A stretch of 64,000 bases of DNA from Devosia sp. A8/3-2 (GCA_025452255.1 CP104974.1:2582156-2646155), one strand, 5' to 3'; numbered from the stretch's first letter, positions 21,889-33,982 are shown. Program-made: numbers and translations. The notes: generated from the letters alone by a model not told the origin.

Positions 21889-22368
21889 ATGGCCGAGATC
21901 ACTGATCCCGAAAACACCCTCGTCATTGAAACCACCAAGGGCAAGGTGGTCATTGCCATGCGCCCTGACCCGGCACCCAATCACGTCGCCCACATCAAGA
22001 AGCTGGCACGCGAAGGCTTTTACGACGGCATCGTGTTCCACCGCGTGATCGATGGCTTCATGGCCCAGACCGGCTGCCCCCGGGGCCGTGGTACCGGCGG
22101 TTCGAAGTATCCCGATCTTAAGCAGGAATTCAACGCCGAGCCCCACGTCCGCGGCACCGCCTCCATGGCCCGCGCCCAGAGCCCCGATAGCGCCAATTCG
22201 CAGTTCTTCATCTGCTTCGGCGACACCCCGTTCCTCAACAAGCAGTACACTGTTTGGGGCAAGGTCATCGAAGGCATGGAATTCGTCGACCAGATCAAGC
22301 GCGGCGAGCCCGTGATCAACCCTGACAAGATGATCTCGGTCAAAGTCGCCGCTGATATCGCTGCCTAA
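21889..22368 (+). CDS. ppiB: Cytoplasmic cyclophilin-type peptidyl-prolyl isomerase
   Basis: The protein has 159 residues and no signal peptide. The core motifs IVFHRVIDGFMAQTGCPRGR, NSANSQFFICFGD and YTVWGKVIEGMEFVDQIKRG are intact. With the preceding gene it forms a tandem pair for two compartments; the two share enough sequence to be an old duplication. Confidence 0.93.
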   Translation: MAEITDPENTLVIETTKGKVVIAMRPDPAPNHVAHIKKLAREGFYDGIVFHRVIDGFMAQTGCPRGRGTGGSKYPDLKQEFNAEPHVRGTASMARAQSPDSANSQFFICFGDTPFLNKQYTVWGKVIEGMEFVDQIKRGEPVINPDKMISVKVAADIAA

Positions 22369-22380
22369 GCTCGAATCTTT

Positions 22381-22490
22381 CCCTCTCCCTTTGCGGGGAG
22401 GGAACCACGGAGCTCCCTTCTCCCCTCGTGGGAGAAGGTGCCCGAAGGGCCACCGAATTCGCGTCCGCGAATTTCGGTTGGGATGAGGGG
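22381..22490. repeat. Cluster of GC-rich inverted repeats
   Basis: Several adjacent hairpins lie here: CCCTCTCC...GGGGAGGG, CCTTCTCCC-CTCGT-GGGAGAAGG followed by GCCCGAAGGGC, and AATTCGCG-TC-CGCGAATT. The GGGAGAAGGTGCCCGAAGGGC unit is a widespread intergenic element in rhizobial and related genomes. It may also serve as a terminator for the cyclophilin genes. Confidence 0.6.
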
Positions 22491-22533
22491 GCTTCGCGCC
22501 CTCCCATGTTTCAATGCCTATATCCCCCACAAT

Positions 22534-22611
22534 GTCATCCCCACGAAAGCGGGGACCTCCGTTCCCTTCCTGCATTTGCACAACAGAGGTTCCAGCTTTC
22601 GCGGGAATGAC
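22534..22611. repeat. Palindromic intergenic repeat, copy 2
   Basis: The left arm (GTCATCCCCACGAAAGCGGG) and right arm (AGCTTTCGCGGGAATGAC) pair around the CCTCCGTT and AACAGAGGTTCC elements. It is related to copies at 621-696 and 31230-31304. Confidence 0.8.
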
Positions 22612-22661
22612 ACCGATATTCTCAACGGGCTTCGTCGTGAGTAAGCTGCGCCCGCAGTAGA

Positions 22662-22690
22662 CCTCACCCTGAGCCTGTCGAAGGGCGAGG
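22662..22690. repeat. Short intergenic repeat, CCTGAGCCTGTCGAAGG type
   Basis: CTCACCCTGAGCCTGTCGAAGGGCGAGG has outer complementary arms (CTCACCCT / AGGGCGAGG, imperfect). This motif is a common dispersed element in alphaproteobacterial genomes. It adjoins the other two repeat types, so 22381-22690 is a repeat cluster without genes. Confidence 0.5.
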
Positions 22691-22734
22691 GCGTGCCCCA
22701 CGTGTTTCGCCCCCACCCAACCAAGACCCGATAG

Positions 22735-23189
22735 ATGAAAATGGACACTCTCCTCTGGGCGCTGATGGGCGTCATCGCCGGCGCCTGCATCGCTACGCAA
22801 GCCCCGATCAATGCCCAGCTCGGCAAAAATCTTGGCCTGCCCATCGCCGCGGCGGGCGTGTCCTTCGTTGCCGGTGCCATTGTGCTCTGGGCCATCGCGC
22901 TGATTTTCGCCCAGACCAAGGGCGTCGCCATCAATTTCGGGGCGCCCGCACCTGGACTTTCGTGGCCGGCGGTGTGCTCGGCGCCTTCTATGTCTTTTCC
23001 AACATCATGCTGACCCCAATGATCGGCGCCGCCGCCGTCATGGCCCTGTCGGTCACCGGCCAATTGTTGGCGGGCCCGGCGCTCGACAAAGTTGGCTTCA
23101 TGGGCATGGCCGTCCGCGAAATCTCGCTCGGGCGGGTGGCCGGCGCGCTGATGCTGGTTGCCGGTGCGGTGATGATCCGCGCGTTCTGA
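22735..23189 (+). CDS. DMT-type small transporter, YdcZ/DUF606 family (frameshifted)
   Basis: About 150 residues with four to five hydrophobic segments. Frame one starts MKMDTLLWALMGVIAGACIA and includes QAPINAQLGKNLGLPIAAAG; near 22945 it shifts and continues GGVLGAFYVFSNIMLTPMIG to RVAGALMLVAGAVMIRAF. The layout matches the small half-size members of the drug/metabolite transporter superfamily. The substrate is unknown. Confidence 0.8.
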
Positions 23190-23238
23190 CGCAGCACGTC
23201 ACATTCCCCCATTCGCCCACTCATGCTAGTGAGCCGCC

Positions 23239-24299
23239 ATGCGTGTTTCCGATTTTGACTTCGAGCTGCCCGAACAGCTGATTGCCCTGCATCCCGCCGA
23301 GCCGCGCGATAGCGCACGGCTGCTGGTGGTTGATCCGGCCCATGGCCTTAGCGATCGCCATATTCCAGACCTGCTGACGCTGCTGCATCCCGGCGACGTG
23401 CTGGTGGTTAACGACACCCGCGTCCTGCCCGCCGAGCTGCGCGGCAGCCGCATTCGCGGCGAAAACCGCGCCTCGGTGTCCTTCAACCTGCACAAGCGCG
23501 TCGATGCCCACACTGCGCGCCTTCGCCCGCCCGGCCAAGCGGCTGGCGCTGCTCGATCAACTCGAATTGGGCAATGGCCGGGCCGATGCGCTGACAGCCC
23601 GCGTCGCCGGTAAGGGCGATACCGGCGAGGTAACGCTCGAATTCGATCTGGGCGGCGCTCAGCTCGATGAGGCGATCAAGGCCCATGGCGCCATGCCGCT
23701 GCCGCCCTATATCGGCGCCAAGCGCGGCATCGAGGAACGCGACAAGGTCGACTACCAGACCGTCTATGCCGCCGAAGACGGCGCCGTGGCCGCCCTGACC
23801 GCGGGCCTGCACTTCACTGAAAGCCTGCTCCAGCAGTTGGCCGACAAGGGCGTCACCATCGAGCGTGTAACGCTGCATGTGGGGGCAGGGACCTTCCTTC
23901 CCATGAAGGTCGACGACACCGAAGACCATGTCATGCACGCTGAATGGGGCGAGATTGATCAGGCTACGGTCGAACGCATCCCGGCCAAAAAAGCCCCGGG
24001 TGGCCGCGTCGTCGCCGTCGGCACCACCAGCCTGCGCCTGCTCGGAAACCGCTGCCCGCGCCACCGGCACGCTGCGCCCCTTCAGTGGTGACACCGACAT
24101 CTTCATCACTCCCGGCTTCCAGTTCGCCGCCGTGGATGTGCTGATGACCAATTTCCACCTGCCCAAATCCACCCTCTTCATGCTGGTCAGCGCCTTTGCC
24201 GGCATGGACACCATGCGCCGCGCTTACGAGCATGCCATCGCCGACGGGTATCGGTTTTATTCGTATGGGGATTCATCCCTGCTGATCCGGGCGGTGTGA
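23239..24299 (+). CDS. queA: tRNA preQ1(34) S-adenosylmethionine ribosyltransferase-isomerase (two frameshifts)
   Basis: QueA transfers and rearranges the ribose of SAM to make epoxyqueuosine in tRNA. The start [20 protein letters not shown] is typical. Breaks near 23515 (after HKRVDA) and 24047 (one extra G inside [12 protein letters not shown]) split it in three. Conserved parts are [21 protein letters not shown] [15 protein letters not shown] and [18 protein letters not shown] with the final [11 protein letters not shown]. Joined length of about 352 residues is normal. Confidence 0.94.
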
Positions 24300-24445
24300 A
24301 TGCGTCCTAGCATCATGCTCCCTCAACGGCGCCATTCCGTGGATGGGATGAGTTTGGCGTTCACCAGAGCTCGCTAAGTCCCACTGCCGCCACATTGGCG
24401 CGGCTTGCTTCCGGCACTCAAACCTGCCTGTCCGGGAGAAGTAAA

Positions 24446-25610
<1,165 letters not shown>

Positions 25611-25637
25611 GTCACAGTCGTCAGTCGGTGCGTTGGC

Positions 25638-26895
25638 TTATCGCCAGCGCACCATCAGCTTTTCCGAGCCATGGAAGTGGTACACATTGTTGTATTGCGG
25701 CAGCTGCGCTGATCCTTAGTTTCGGCAGCCGCTGGAACAATTCGCTGAACGCAACCTGCAGCTCGATGCGAGCGAGCGGCGCGCCGATACAGAAGTGAAT
25801 GCCGGCGCCGAAGCTGACATTGGCGCCGTCGGTGCGGAATGGATCGAAGCTATTGGCATTGGCGAAGCGGGCAGGGTCGCGGTTGGCCGCGCCCAGCATG
25901 AGGCCGATCACGTCGCCCTTGCGCAGCTGGATACCTTCATATTCGAGGTCGCTTAGCGCATAGCGCGTAAACATGTGCAGCGGCGCATCGAAGCGCAGGC
26001 ATTCTTCGGCGGTGGCGGTGGATTGCTCGTCGCTGGTGAAGAGCGCCGCCGGGTCAATGCCGCTTTCGAGGATGGATTTGACGCCGTTTCCTGTGGTGTG
26101 GACGGTCGCTTCATGCCCGGCATTGAGCAGGAGAATGGCGGTCGACATCACCTCCTCGTCGCTTAGCCGCTCGCCATTCTGCTCGGCGGTCAGCATATGG
26201 GTCAGCAGGTCTTCGCGCGGCTGCTTGCGGCGCTCGGCAATCGCCAGCCGCAGGTAATCCATGAAATCCTGCGCGGCGGCATCGGCATCGAGCTCGGTCT
26301 CATGGCTGACGCCAAACATATACATGGCCACCATGCGGTTGGACCAATTGAGCAGTTTCGGCGCTGCCTCGGCGGAGAGCCCCAACATCTCGGCAATGAT
26401 GATGGCGGGCATGGGCGCGGCAAACGCCTTGATCAGATCAACTTCATCCTGACCTTCAAAGCTGTCGATCAATTCATTGGCTAGCTTGATAATTCGGGGC
26501 CTCAGCTGTTCGACATGACGCGAGACGAAGGCGCGGTTGACCGTGGTGCGGAGGCGCGTGTGGCTGGGCGGTTCCGGGTTCAGCAGCGAGTATTTCTCGG
26601 TGAGATCGAACGCCGCGGTATGCGGTTTGGGATCGGGCATCCCGAGCTCTTCGCGGCTCGCCACGTGCAGGATTTCGCGGCCAAAGCGCTTGTCGCGCAG
26701 CAATGCGCTGACCTGCTTGAACCCGGCAAAGCACCAATGGCCATATTCGTCCCAGAAGAAGGTAGGGTCGTCCGCATGCCGGCGGTCGTAGAAGGCATAG
26801 GGATTTTGGTAAAAAGCGGGATCGCGGGGATCGGCACTGCTCCGGCGATGCTGAGGGACGTTTTCGACAGGTTTGAGCTGGACAATGGCGGCCAT
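25638..26895 (-). CDS. Cytochrome P450 (frameshifted near its C-terminus)
   Basis: Heme monooxygenase of about 418 residues without membrane anchor. Seen are the I-helix LLLNAGHEATVHTTGNG, the ExxR motif in EECLRFDAPLHMF and the heme loop VSFGAGIHFCIGAPLARIE with the axial Cys. The open frame ends at 25621, but from about 25705 a neighbouring frame reads PQYNNVYHFHGSEKLMVRWR and stops at 25638, the normal P450 ending, so one base is wrong there. The substrate is unknown; no ferredoxin gene is adjacent. It diverges from the YCII gene. Confidence 0.9.
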
Positions 26896-27029
26896 GAATG
26901 CGCGTAACCGGGTAGGGAAAATCGATGACCGATATAACGGACTGACAATCGTGCGGTAACAAGCAGAAAAATAGTCGAGTTGACGATTTGCCGCTCGTCG
27001 GGGTGATGTTCAACCACGGGAGACCGATC

Positions 27030-27425
27030 ATGAAATTTCTCTGCCTTGTCTATTTTGAACCTGATGCCTTTGCCGATCTCGGCCCGGACGACATGAGGCG
27101 CATTGACGATGCTACTATCGAGCATGACCACAAGCTGCGGAGCGGCGGCCATCTGCTCATCGCCTCACCGCTGGCCGAGACCGAGGAGGTCAGCATCGAC
27201 AGGCGCCAGCGTATGACGATGTCGGTCATGGACGGCCCCTATGCTGAGGCAAAAGAGGTTATCGGCGGCTTCCTGCTGATCGAAGCCAAGGATATGGCCG
27301 AGGCCGTTGCCCTGTTCGATGATGATCCCATCGCCGCGCATTCGCGGGTCGTAATCCGGCCGCTGATGGAGGCACATCGCCATAGCGAAACAGGCCGTGC
27401 CCGGCCTGATTTCAGCCCGGCCTAG
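27030..27425 (+). CDS. YCII-related (DGPF) domain protein
   Basis: The protein has 131 residues and starts MKFLCLVYFEPDAFADLGPD after GGGAG. The family motif is SVMDGPYAEAKEVIGGFLLI at about 70-90. Such proteins are often encoded near ECF sigma factors, but none is seen here. The biochemical role is unknown. Confidence 0.85.
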   Translation: MKFLCLVYFEPDAFADLGPDDMRRIDDATIEHDHKLRSGGHLLIASPLAETEEVSIDRRQRMTMSVMDGPYAEAKEVIGGFLLIEAKDMAEAVALFDDDPIAAHSRVVIRPLMEAHRHSETGRARPDFSPA

Positions 27426-27548
27426 GTGCGGAGTGTTCGCGAGTGGGCGGCCATTCGGTTCGACCACTCTACAAATTGCGCCGAAAAGGCTTGGCAAGCG
27501 GGCGCTAATCATGTCTTGAAAGCAGTAAAAGCGACCAAGGACTTTGCC

Positions 27549-27779
27549 GTGAGCGACCTGACCCTGAGCCAAGCCATCGAGAACATCTACACCTCGATCA
27601 AGAACAACAACGACGAATTGGACGCCCATATCGTGGCGCTCAAGGCGGCCATGGCCCGCGAAGGCGCCAAGGAAGCGGTGTTCGAGCCGACCAAGCTGGC
27701 GCAGTCCAACCGGCAGGGCCGCAAGATCATGCAATCCTATTTCAAGAAGAAGGGTGTGGCGGTCAGCTTCTCGGCGTGA
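27549..27779 (+). CDS. Small conserved-looking protein, 76 residues
   Basis: A GTG at 27549 has AAGGA eight bases upstream and gives VSDLTLSQAIENIYTSIKNN; the open frame extends upstream to 27426 but without a good ribosome site. The product is mostly helical and charged, with a basic C-terminus (NRQGRKIMQSYFKKKGVAVS). I do not recognise the family. Confidence 0.6.
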   Translation: MSDLTLSQAIENIYTSIKNNNDELDAHIVALKAAMAREGAKEAVFEPTKLAQSNRQGRKIMQSYFKKKGVAVSFSA

Positions 27780-28021
27780 TGGCCCGACGCTATTCACCTT
27801 GCCGTCACAAGCTATGGGCACCCTATTGAAGCGCGCCCCATTGCCGCCTATCTCTGGCTTTACCGCACATTAAGGCGGCATCGTCTGCAATCGGCCAGTC
27901 GCGCTGATTCGAAATTTCGACATTTCCACCGGGCCCTGGATGTCCCGGTCCGGCAGAAATGTTCCAACCGAAGATGGCTAGCCCGGTATCCACGCGACCC
28001 GGTGCAGCAAAGGGGCATCAC

Positions 28022-28696
28022 ATGCGAGATCCGCACGATATCTACATGAATACGCTCGTTCCCATGGTGGTCGAGCAGTCCAATCGGGGCGAGCGCGCCT
28101 TCGATATCTATTCGCGCCTGCTGCGTGAGCGCATCATTTTCGTGACCGGCGTGGTCGAGGACAATATGGCGAGCCTGATCGTGGCGCAGCTTTTGTTCCT
28201 CGAATCAGAGAATCCGAAAAAGGAAATCGCGCTCTACATCAATTCGCCCGGCGGCGTGGTGACGGCTGGTCTGTCGATCTACGACACTATGCAGTTCATC
28301 CGTCCGGCCGTCGCCACCATGGTGATGGGACAGGCCGCTTCCATGGGTTCGCTCCTGCTTGCAGCCGGTGAAGCCGGCATGCGTACCAGCCTGCCGAACT
28401 CGCGCATCATGGTCCACCAGCCTTCCGGCGGCTATCAGGGTCAGGTTACCGACATCATGATTCATGCCAAGGAAGTCGAGGGCTTGAAGCGTCGTCTTAA
28501 TCAGATTTATGAGAAGCACACTGGCCGCACTTACGAAGAAGTCGAGAACGCTCTTGAGCGCGACCGCTTCCTGTCGCCGGAGGAAGCCAAGACGTTCGGC
28601 CTCATCGACAGCGTGTTCGAAAGCGCGCCGTTCCGGAAGGCAGCTGAGTTACCGCTGTTAACAGCGTTTGGTGACAGAGCGTTGACTGTGACGTGA
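28022..28696 (+). CDS. clpP: ATP-dependent Clp protease proteolytic subunit
   Basis: The ATG at 28022 has AAGGGG upstream and gives [20 protein letters not shown], the usual ClpP start; the open frame begins earlier at 27959. The triad shows as Ser in [14 protein letters not shown], His in [13 protein letters not shown] and Asp in the following domain. About 224 residues. The tail after [10 protein letters not shown] is about 20 residues longer than in typical ClpP. It forms the 14-mer that degrades proteins delivered by ClpX, encoded next. Confidence 0.94.
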   Translation: MRDPHDIYMNTLVPMVVEQSNRGERAFDIYSRLLRERIIFVTGVVEDNMASLIVAQLLFLESENPKKEIALYINSPGGVVTAGLSIYDTMQFIRPAVATMVMGQAASMGSLLLAAGEAGMRTSLPNSRIMVHQPSGGYQGQVTDIMIHAKEVEGLKRRLNQIYEKHTGRTYEEVENALERDRFLSPEEAKTFGLIDSVFESAPFRKAAELPLLTAFGDRALTVT

Positions 28697-28710
28697 GTGC
28701 AATTGCACCG

Positions 28711-28741
28711 AGCCGGATCGGCCTTTAAGGTCGGTTCGGCT
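28711..28741 (+). terminator. Strong hairpin between clpP and clpX
   Basis: AGCCGGATCGGCC and GGTCGGTTCGGCT form a 13-bp stem with G-T pairs around a TTTAA loop. A modest T-rich stretch (TAGACTTTCTTTA) follows. It could attenuate transcription into clpX or mark the end of a separate clpP transcript. Confidence 0.55.
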
Positions 28742-28822
28742 TAGACTTTCTTTAGGCCTCGGGCGTTACCGTCGTCGGTACCGCTGAATTTTGGGGGTTT
28801 TACGCCCCCCGGGAGTAACTAG

Positions 28823-30100
28823 ATGTCCAAAGAGACAACGAACGGCGAATCCTCCAAGAACACGCTTTATTGCTCGTTCTGCGGGAAATCCCAGCATGAG
28901 GTTCGCAAGCTGATCGCCGGGCCGACCGTGTTCATCTGCGATGAATGCGTCGAGCTCTGCATGGACATCATCCGCGAAGAGAACAAGACCTCCATGGTCA
29001 AGTCCTCCGATGGCGTGCCGACGCCTGCAGAAATCTGCAAGGTGCTCGACGACTACGTTATCGGTCAGTACCGCGCCAAGCGCGTACTCTCCGTGGCCGT
29101 CCACAACCACTACAAGCGTCTGCATCACGCCAGCAAGAACCGGGATATCGAGCTTTCCAAGTCGAATATCCTGCTGATCGGGCCAACCGGCTCGGGCAAG
29201 ACCCTGCTGGCCCAGACGCTGGCGCGTATCCTCGATGTACCCTTCACCATGGCCGACGCGACCACGTTGACCGAGGCCGGTTATGTCGGCGAGGACGTGG
29301 AAAACATCATCCTCAAGCTGTTGCAGTCTGCCGACTACAATGTCGAAAAGGCGCAGCGCGGCATCGTCTATATCGACGAAGTCGACAAGATTTCCCGCAA
29401 GTCCGACAACCCGTCCATCACCCGTGACGTTTCAGGCGAAGGCGTGCAACAGGCTCTGCTGAAGATCATGGAAGGCACCGTGGCTTCGGTTCCGCCCCGG
29501 GGCGGCCGCAAGCATCCGCAGCAGGAATTCCTGCAGGTGGACACGACCAATATCCTGTTCATCTGTGGCGGCGCCTTTGCCGGGCTCGAGAAGATCATCT
29601 CGGCGCGTGGCGAAGGCTCGGGCATCGGCTTTGCGGCCACCGTCAAGGACCCCAATGACCGTCGCGTCGGCCGTGTTCTTGCCGATGTGGCTCCGGAAGA
29701 TCTGGTGCGGTTCGGGCTGATCCCCGAATTCATCGGCCGTCTGCCGGTGCTGGCGACGCTCGAAGACCTCGACATTGCCGCCCTGATCGAAATCCTGACC
29801 GCGCCCAAGAATGCCCCGGTTCGCCAGTATCAGCGCCTGTTCCAGATGGAAGAGGTCGAGCTGACCTTCCATGAGGACGCCCTCAAGGCAATCGCCGAGA
29901 AGGCCATCGAGCGCAAGACCGGTGCCCGCGGCCTCCGCTCGATCATGGAAGCCATCCTGCTCGACACCATGTACGACCTGCCGTCGCTCGAAGGCGTGGA
30001 AGAAGTGGTGATCAGCGAGGATGTGGTGCGGGGCAAGGACGTGCGTCCGCTCTACATCTATTCCGAGCGCAAGAAGGACGAAGCGCCCGCAACGGCGTAA
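28823..30100 (+). CDS. clpX: ATP-dependent Clp protease ATP-binding subunit ClpX
   Basis: The protein has 425 residues and an intact frame. The N-terminal zinc domain has four Cys (LYCSFCGK and [10 protein letters not shown]). The AAA+ core has Walker [13 protein letters not shown], Walker [11 protein letters not shown], the pore loop [10 protein letters not shown] and a sensor 2 region [14 protein letters not shown]. It unfolds substrates for ClpP. Confidence 0.97.
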   Translation: MSKETTNGESSKNTLYCSFCGKSQHEVRKLIAGPTVFICDECVELCMDIIREENKTSMVKSSDGVPTPAEICKVLDDYVIGQYRAKRVLSVAVHNHYKRLHHASKNRDIELSKSNILLIGPTGSGKTLLAQTLARILDVPFTMADATTLTEAGYVGEDVENIILKLLQSADYNVEKAQRGIVYIDEVDKISRKSDNPSITRDVSGEGVQQALLKIMEGTVASVPPRGGRKHPQQEFLQVDTTNILFICGGAFAGLEKIISARGEGSGIGFAATVKDPNDRRVGRVLADVAPEDLVRFGLIPEFIGRLPVLATLEDLDIAALIEILTAPKNAPVRQYQRLFQMEEVELTFHEDALKAIAEKAIERKTGARGLRSIMEAILLDTMYDLPSLEGVEEVVISEDVVRGKDVRPLYIYSERKKDEAPATA

Positions 30101-30117
30101 GTTCTTCGCAACTGAAT

Positions 30118-30150
30118 TAAAAACGCCGGGTGTTGAACCCGGCGTTTTTT
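30118..30150. terminator. Rho-independent terminator between convergent clpX and arginase gene
   Basis: AAAACGCCGGG-TGTTGAA-CCCGGCGTTTTTT is a perfect stem with A-run and T-run on the two sides, so it can stop transcription from both directions. It lies between the clpX stop (30100) and the arginase stop (30158). Confidence 0.9.
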
Positions 30151-30157
30151 GTTTGGG

Positions 30158-31139
30158 CTACACCTCGATCTCACCTTCGGTGATAAACGCCACCGGTCCC
30201 GGCTCCTCGCCCATGATCTGGCGGCCGAACAGGCTCGCCACGAGGTCCACCAGCAGGGTTGCGCTCTTGCCGCCATGGTCGAGGAAGGGATTGAGCTCCA
30301 CCACGTCCAGCGAGCCCACCACGCCGCTGTCATGCAGCATCTCCATGATCAGGTGCGCCTCGCGATAGCTGAGCCCGCCGGGGACCAGCGTGCCACCGCC
30401 CGGGGCGATGGAGGGGTCCATGGCATCGACATCAAGGCTCACATGCAAATGCCCGCCAGCGGCCTTCACCTTGTCGAGGAAGCCGCGCATCAGCGCGACC
30501 ACGCCCATTTCGTCGATCCGCCGCATATCGATCGTGTCGACGCCCCGCGCAGCCAGCAGCCGACGTTCCTCGCGATCGATGGAGCGCGCGCCAATCACCG
30601 CAACGTTTTTCGGATCGACCCGACCAAGCCAAGGCCCACGATATTCCGCACCGAACTCTTCCTCGCCGCAGAGCAAAGCGAGGGGCATGCCGTGCAGATT
30701 GCCGCTGGGAGAGGTGGTGGGCGTGTTGAAATCGGCGTGGGCATCGATCCACAACACGAACACCGGCTTGCCTGATGCGGCGCAATGACGGGCTACGGCA
30801 GAGACGGTTCCCATGGCAATTGAGTGATCGCCACCCGAGAACACCGGAAAGTGACCGGCGTTGAGAATATCGAGCCCCTGATCGCTGGAGCGGGCTGCCG
30901 AGTCGAGCACATCGGCACGCCGTCTCGTCTGGCAGGCGCCAACTTGCGGGGCTGGTGCCGGGCAGGGTGTGCGGACGGCGCAAGTCGCCGTAATCGGCCA
31001 CGTCATGCCCCAGATCGACCAATGCCTCGATGAGCCCCGCCACGCGCAGGGCTTCGGGCCCCATGCCGGCGCCGCGCACCGAGGCACCGGCGGCCGTGGC
31101 TATGCCCAGAAGATCGATACGGCGGGGGCGTGCGGTCAT
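30158..31139 (-). CDS. rocF: Arginase (frameshifted)
   Basis: Mn-dependent hydrolase turning arginine into ornithine and urea. About 326 residues. It starts MTARPRRIDLLGIATAAGAS; the frame shifts around 30925 between LRRPHTLPG and DQGLDILNAGHFPVFSGGDH. Metal-site motifs are SGGDHSIAMG, WIDAHADFNTP and SLDVDAMDPSIAPG. The gene sits between clpX and lon, which are neighbours in most relatives. Agmatinase is the main alternative; the GNLHGMPLA and DAMDP contexts favour arginase. Confidence 0.88.
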
Positions 31140-31229
31140 GGACGAGTCCTTGTGTTAAGCGATCATGATGCCGATATGGGATGCGGGCAAGGTGCTCAAT
31201 TCTCCTCACTCATTCCTCAACAACACAGT

Positions 31230-31304
31230 GTCATTCCTGCGAAAGCAGGAACCTCCGTTTACTGTCTTTGCCTCCCAAACAGAGGCTCCGCTCGCGGGAA
31301 TGAC
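31230..31304. repeat. Palindromic intergenic repeat, copy 3
   Basis: The left arm (GTCATTCCTGCGAAAGCAGG) is followed by AACCTCCGTTT, then AACAGAGG and a shortened right arm (CTCGCGGGAATGAC). It belongs with copies at 621-696 and 22534-22611; its right arm has lost several bases. It lies in the 410-bp gap between the arginase gene and lon. Confidence 0.78.
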
Positions 31305-31429
31305 ATCGTGGATGAATGGATCAGGGAAAGCACATGCACCTTGCAGCCAAGGCACATCGGTGTTTCCGGGGCCAGCCGCATATCTCCTGTGCGTTCACAA
31401 GTTAACCGTGACAAATCTGCAAAGGTTGA

Positions 31430-31458
31430 CTTGCGGGCTCCATAGGCGAACCTATTTA
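31430..31458 (+). promoter_or_regulatory. Candidate sigma-32 (heat-shock) promoter of lon
   Basis: CTTG at 31430 and CCTATTTA at 31451 are separated by 17 bp. This fits the alphaproteobacterial heat-shock pattern CTTG...CYTATNT. It lies about 95 bp before the lon ATG. The overlapping TTGACT at 31426 may also serve a sigma-70 promoter. Lon is a heat-shock gene in many bacteria; the assignment is by motif only. Confidence 0.5.
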
Positions 31459-31550
31459 TTAACGGGAATCAGCCCAGCATTGATGTTGGAGCTGTCTATA
31501 ACGGGCGCGCATCCTCTCCTTCCTCCCGCGCGCCCTGGAAAGGATACGAG

Positions 31551-33982
31551 ATGACGGACGTCAATCCCGCCACTGGCGATGCAAGCCGGGACCGGGTGTA
31601 CCCAGTTCTGCCCCTGCGCGACATCGTCGTTTTCCCCGGCATGATCGTGCCGCTGTTCGTCGGCCGTGAAAAGTCGGTCAAGGCGCTCGAAGAAGTCATG
31701 CGTGACGACAAGCATATTCTGGTGGTTACCCAGAAGAATGCTCAGGACGATGATCCGAGCCCGGACCAGATCTTTGAAACCGGCACTATTGCCACCGTGC
31801 TGCAATTGCTCAAGCTCCCCGATGGCACCGTCAAAGTGCTGGTGGAAGGGCTGAACCGTGCGACCATCGATCGCTATTTGCAGACCGTCGACTATTTCGA
31901 GGCCGAAGCATCCGTGCTGCCCGAGCCGGTCGAGGACCCAACCGAGGTCGAGGCCATGGCGCGCTCGGCCCAGACCGAGTTCGAGAGCTATGTAAAGCTC
32001 AACAAGAAGATCTCGGCCGAGGTCGTGGCTGCCGTTGGGCAGATCGAGAACCACAGTAAGCTCGCTGACACCATTGCTAGCCATCTCGTCATCAAGATCA
32101 ACGAGAAGGAAGACCTGCTTTCCACCGTTTCGGTTGTCGAGCGCTTCCAGAAGATTCTTGGCCTGATGGAAGGCGAAATCGGCGTCCTGCAGGTAGAAAA
32201 GCGCATCCGTAGCCGCGTCAAGCGGCAGATGGAGAAGACCCAGCGCGAGTACTACCTCAACGAGCAGATGAAGGCGATCCAGAAGGAATTGGGCGACGGC
32301 GAAGAGGGCTCCAACGAGATCGCAGAGATCGAGGAGCGCATCGCCAAGACCAAGCTCAGCAAGGAAGCCAAGCTCAAGGCCGAGGCCGAACTCAAGAAGC
32401 TCAAGACCATGAGCCCGATGTCGGCGGAAGCCACCGTCGTGCGCAACTATCTCGATACATTGCTCGGCCTGCCATGGGGCAAGAAGAGCAAGGTCAAGCG
32501 TGACTCGGCCCCGGCCGAGAAGGTTCTGGATGAGGATCACTATGGCCTCGAGAAGGTCAAGGAACGCATCCTTGAATATCTGGCTGTGCAGGGTCGTACC
32601 GGCTCGCTGAAAGGCCCGATCCTGTGCCTCGTCGGCCCTCCGGGTGTCGGCAAGACCTCGCTCGGCAAGTCGATCGCCAAGGCGACCGGCCGTGAGTTCG
32701 TGCGCATGGCACTCGGCGGCGTTCGGGACGAAGCCGAAATCCGCGGCCACCGCCGCACCTATATCGGCTCCATGCCCGGCAAGGTCATTCAATCGCTCAA
32801 GAAGGTCGGCAAGTCCAACCCGCTCTTCCTGCTCGATGAAATCGACAAGATGGGCCAGGACTTCCGTGGCGATCCGAGCTCGGCACTTCTCGAAGTGCTC
32901 GATCCGGAGCAGAACCACACCTTTGCCGATCACTATCTCGAGGTCGATTATGACCTCAGCGATGTGATGTTCGTGACGACCTCGAACACCCTGAACATCC
33001 CCGGCCCGCTGATGGACCGCATGGAGATCATTCGCCTGTCGGGTTACACCGAGCAGGAGAAGCACGCGATCGCCAAGCAGCACCTGATCCCGGAGACGCT
33101 CAAGGAAAACGGGCTTGCCCATGGCGAGTTCGAGCTGAGCGACGAAATGCTGACTGCCTTGATCCAGCGCTACACCCGTGAAGCGGGCGTGCGTAACCTC
33201 AAGCGCGAAATCAGCAAGCTGATGCGCAAGGCCGTGGCCGAGATCGTCAAGACCAAGGTCAAGTCGATCACGATCGACGAAGACAAGCTGACCAAGTATC
33301 TCGGTGCCGATATCTACAAGCACGGCGAGATCGAGGCCGAATCCCGAGTTGGTCTGGTGACCGGCCCGGCCCGGACCTCGGTTGGTGGCGAGCTGCTGAC
33401 CATCGAAGGCGTGATGACGCCGGGCAAGGGCCGCATGACGGTCACCGGCAACATCAAGGAAGTGATGAAGGAATCGCTGACTGCGGCGACCGCCTATGTG
33501 CGCTCGCGCTCGATCGATTTCGGCATCAAACCGCCGATGTTCGACACGCGTGACATCCACGTCCACCTGCCGGAAGGCGCCACCCCTAAGGATGGCCCGT
33601 CGGCTGGTATTGGTCTGGCCACTGCCATCGTTTCGGTGATGACGGGCATTCCGGTGCGCAACGATGTCGCCATGACTGGTGAGATCACGCTGCGGGGCAG
33701 GGTGCTGCCCATCGGCGGCCTCAAGGAGAAGCTGCTTGCAGCCCTCCGTGGTGGCATCAAGACTGTGCTGATCCCCGAAGAGAATGTGCGCGATCTCGCC
33801 GAGATCCCGGACATCGTCAAGGAAGGCATGGAAATCGTGCCGGTCTCCAAGATGGACCAGTGATCAAACGCGCCTCGGTGCGTCAGCCTGAGCCGATCGA
33901 GTGGAACTTCGATGAGCCCACGCCCGCCGTCTCGACCACGGTGGAAGCCGTGGAAGACACCACGGCAGGCCTGCCGCACTAA
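31551..33982 (+). CDS. lon: ATP-dependent protease Lon (frameshifted at the C-terminal end)
   Basis: About 810 residues. N-terminal substrate domain ([19 protein letters not shown]), AAA+ core with Walker [14 protein letters not shown] and [20 protein letters not shown], and the Ser-Lys protease domain with the catalytic Ser in [15 protein letters not shown] and Lys in [14 protein letters not shown]. The open frame stops at 33863, but the next frame from about 33858 reads [20 protein letters not shown] and ends AGLPH at 33982, the usual alphaproteobacterial Lon tail. One base is therefore probably wrong at 33855-33862. Confidence 0.96.

Noticed and set aside
31452..33566. 704-codon open frame on the minus strand across lon
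   Set aside because: It is the antisense shadow of lon in a high-GC gene; its sequence is low-complexity (Leu/Asp/His-rich) and has no family motif, while the plus strand encodes a full Lon protease.
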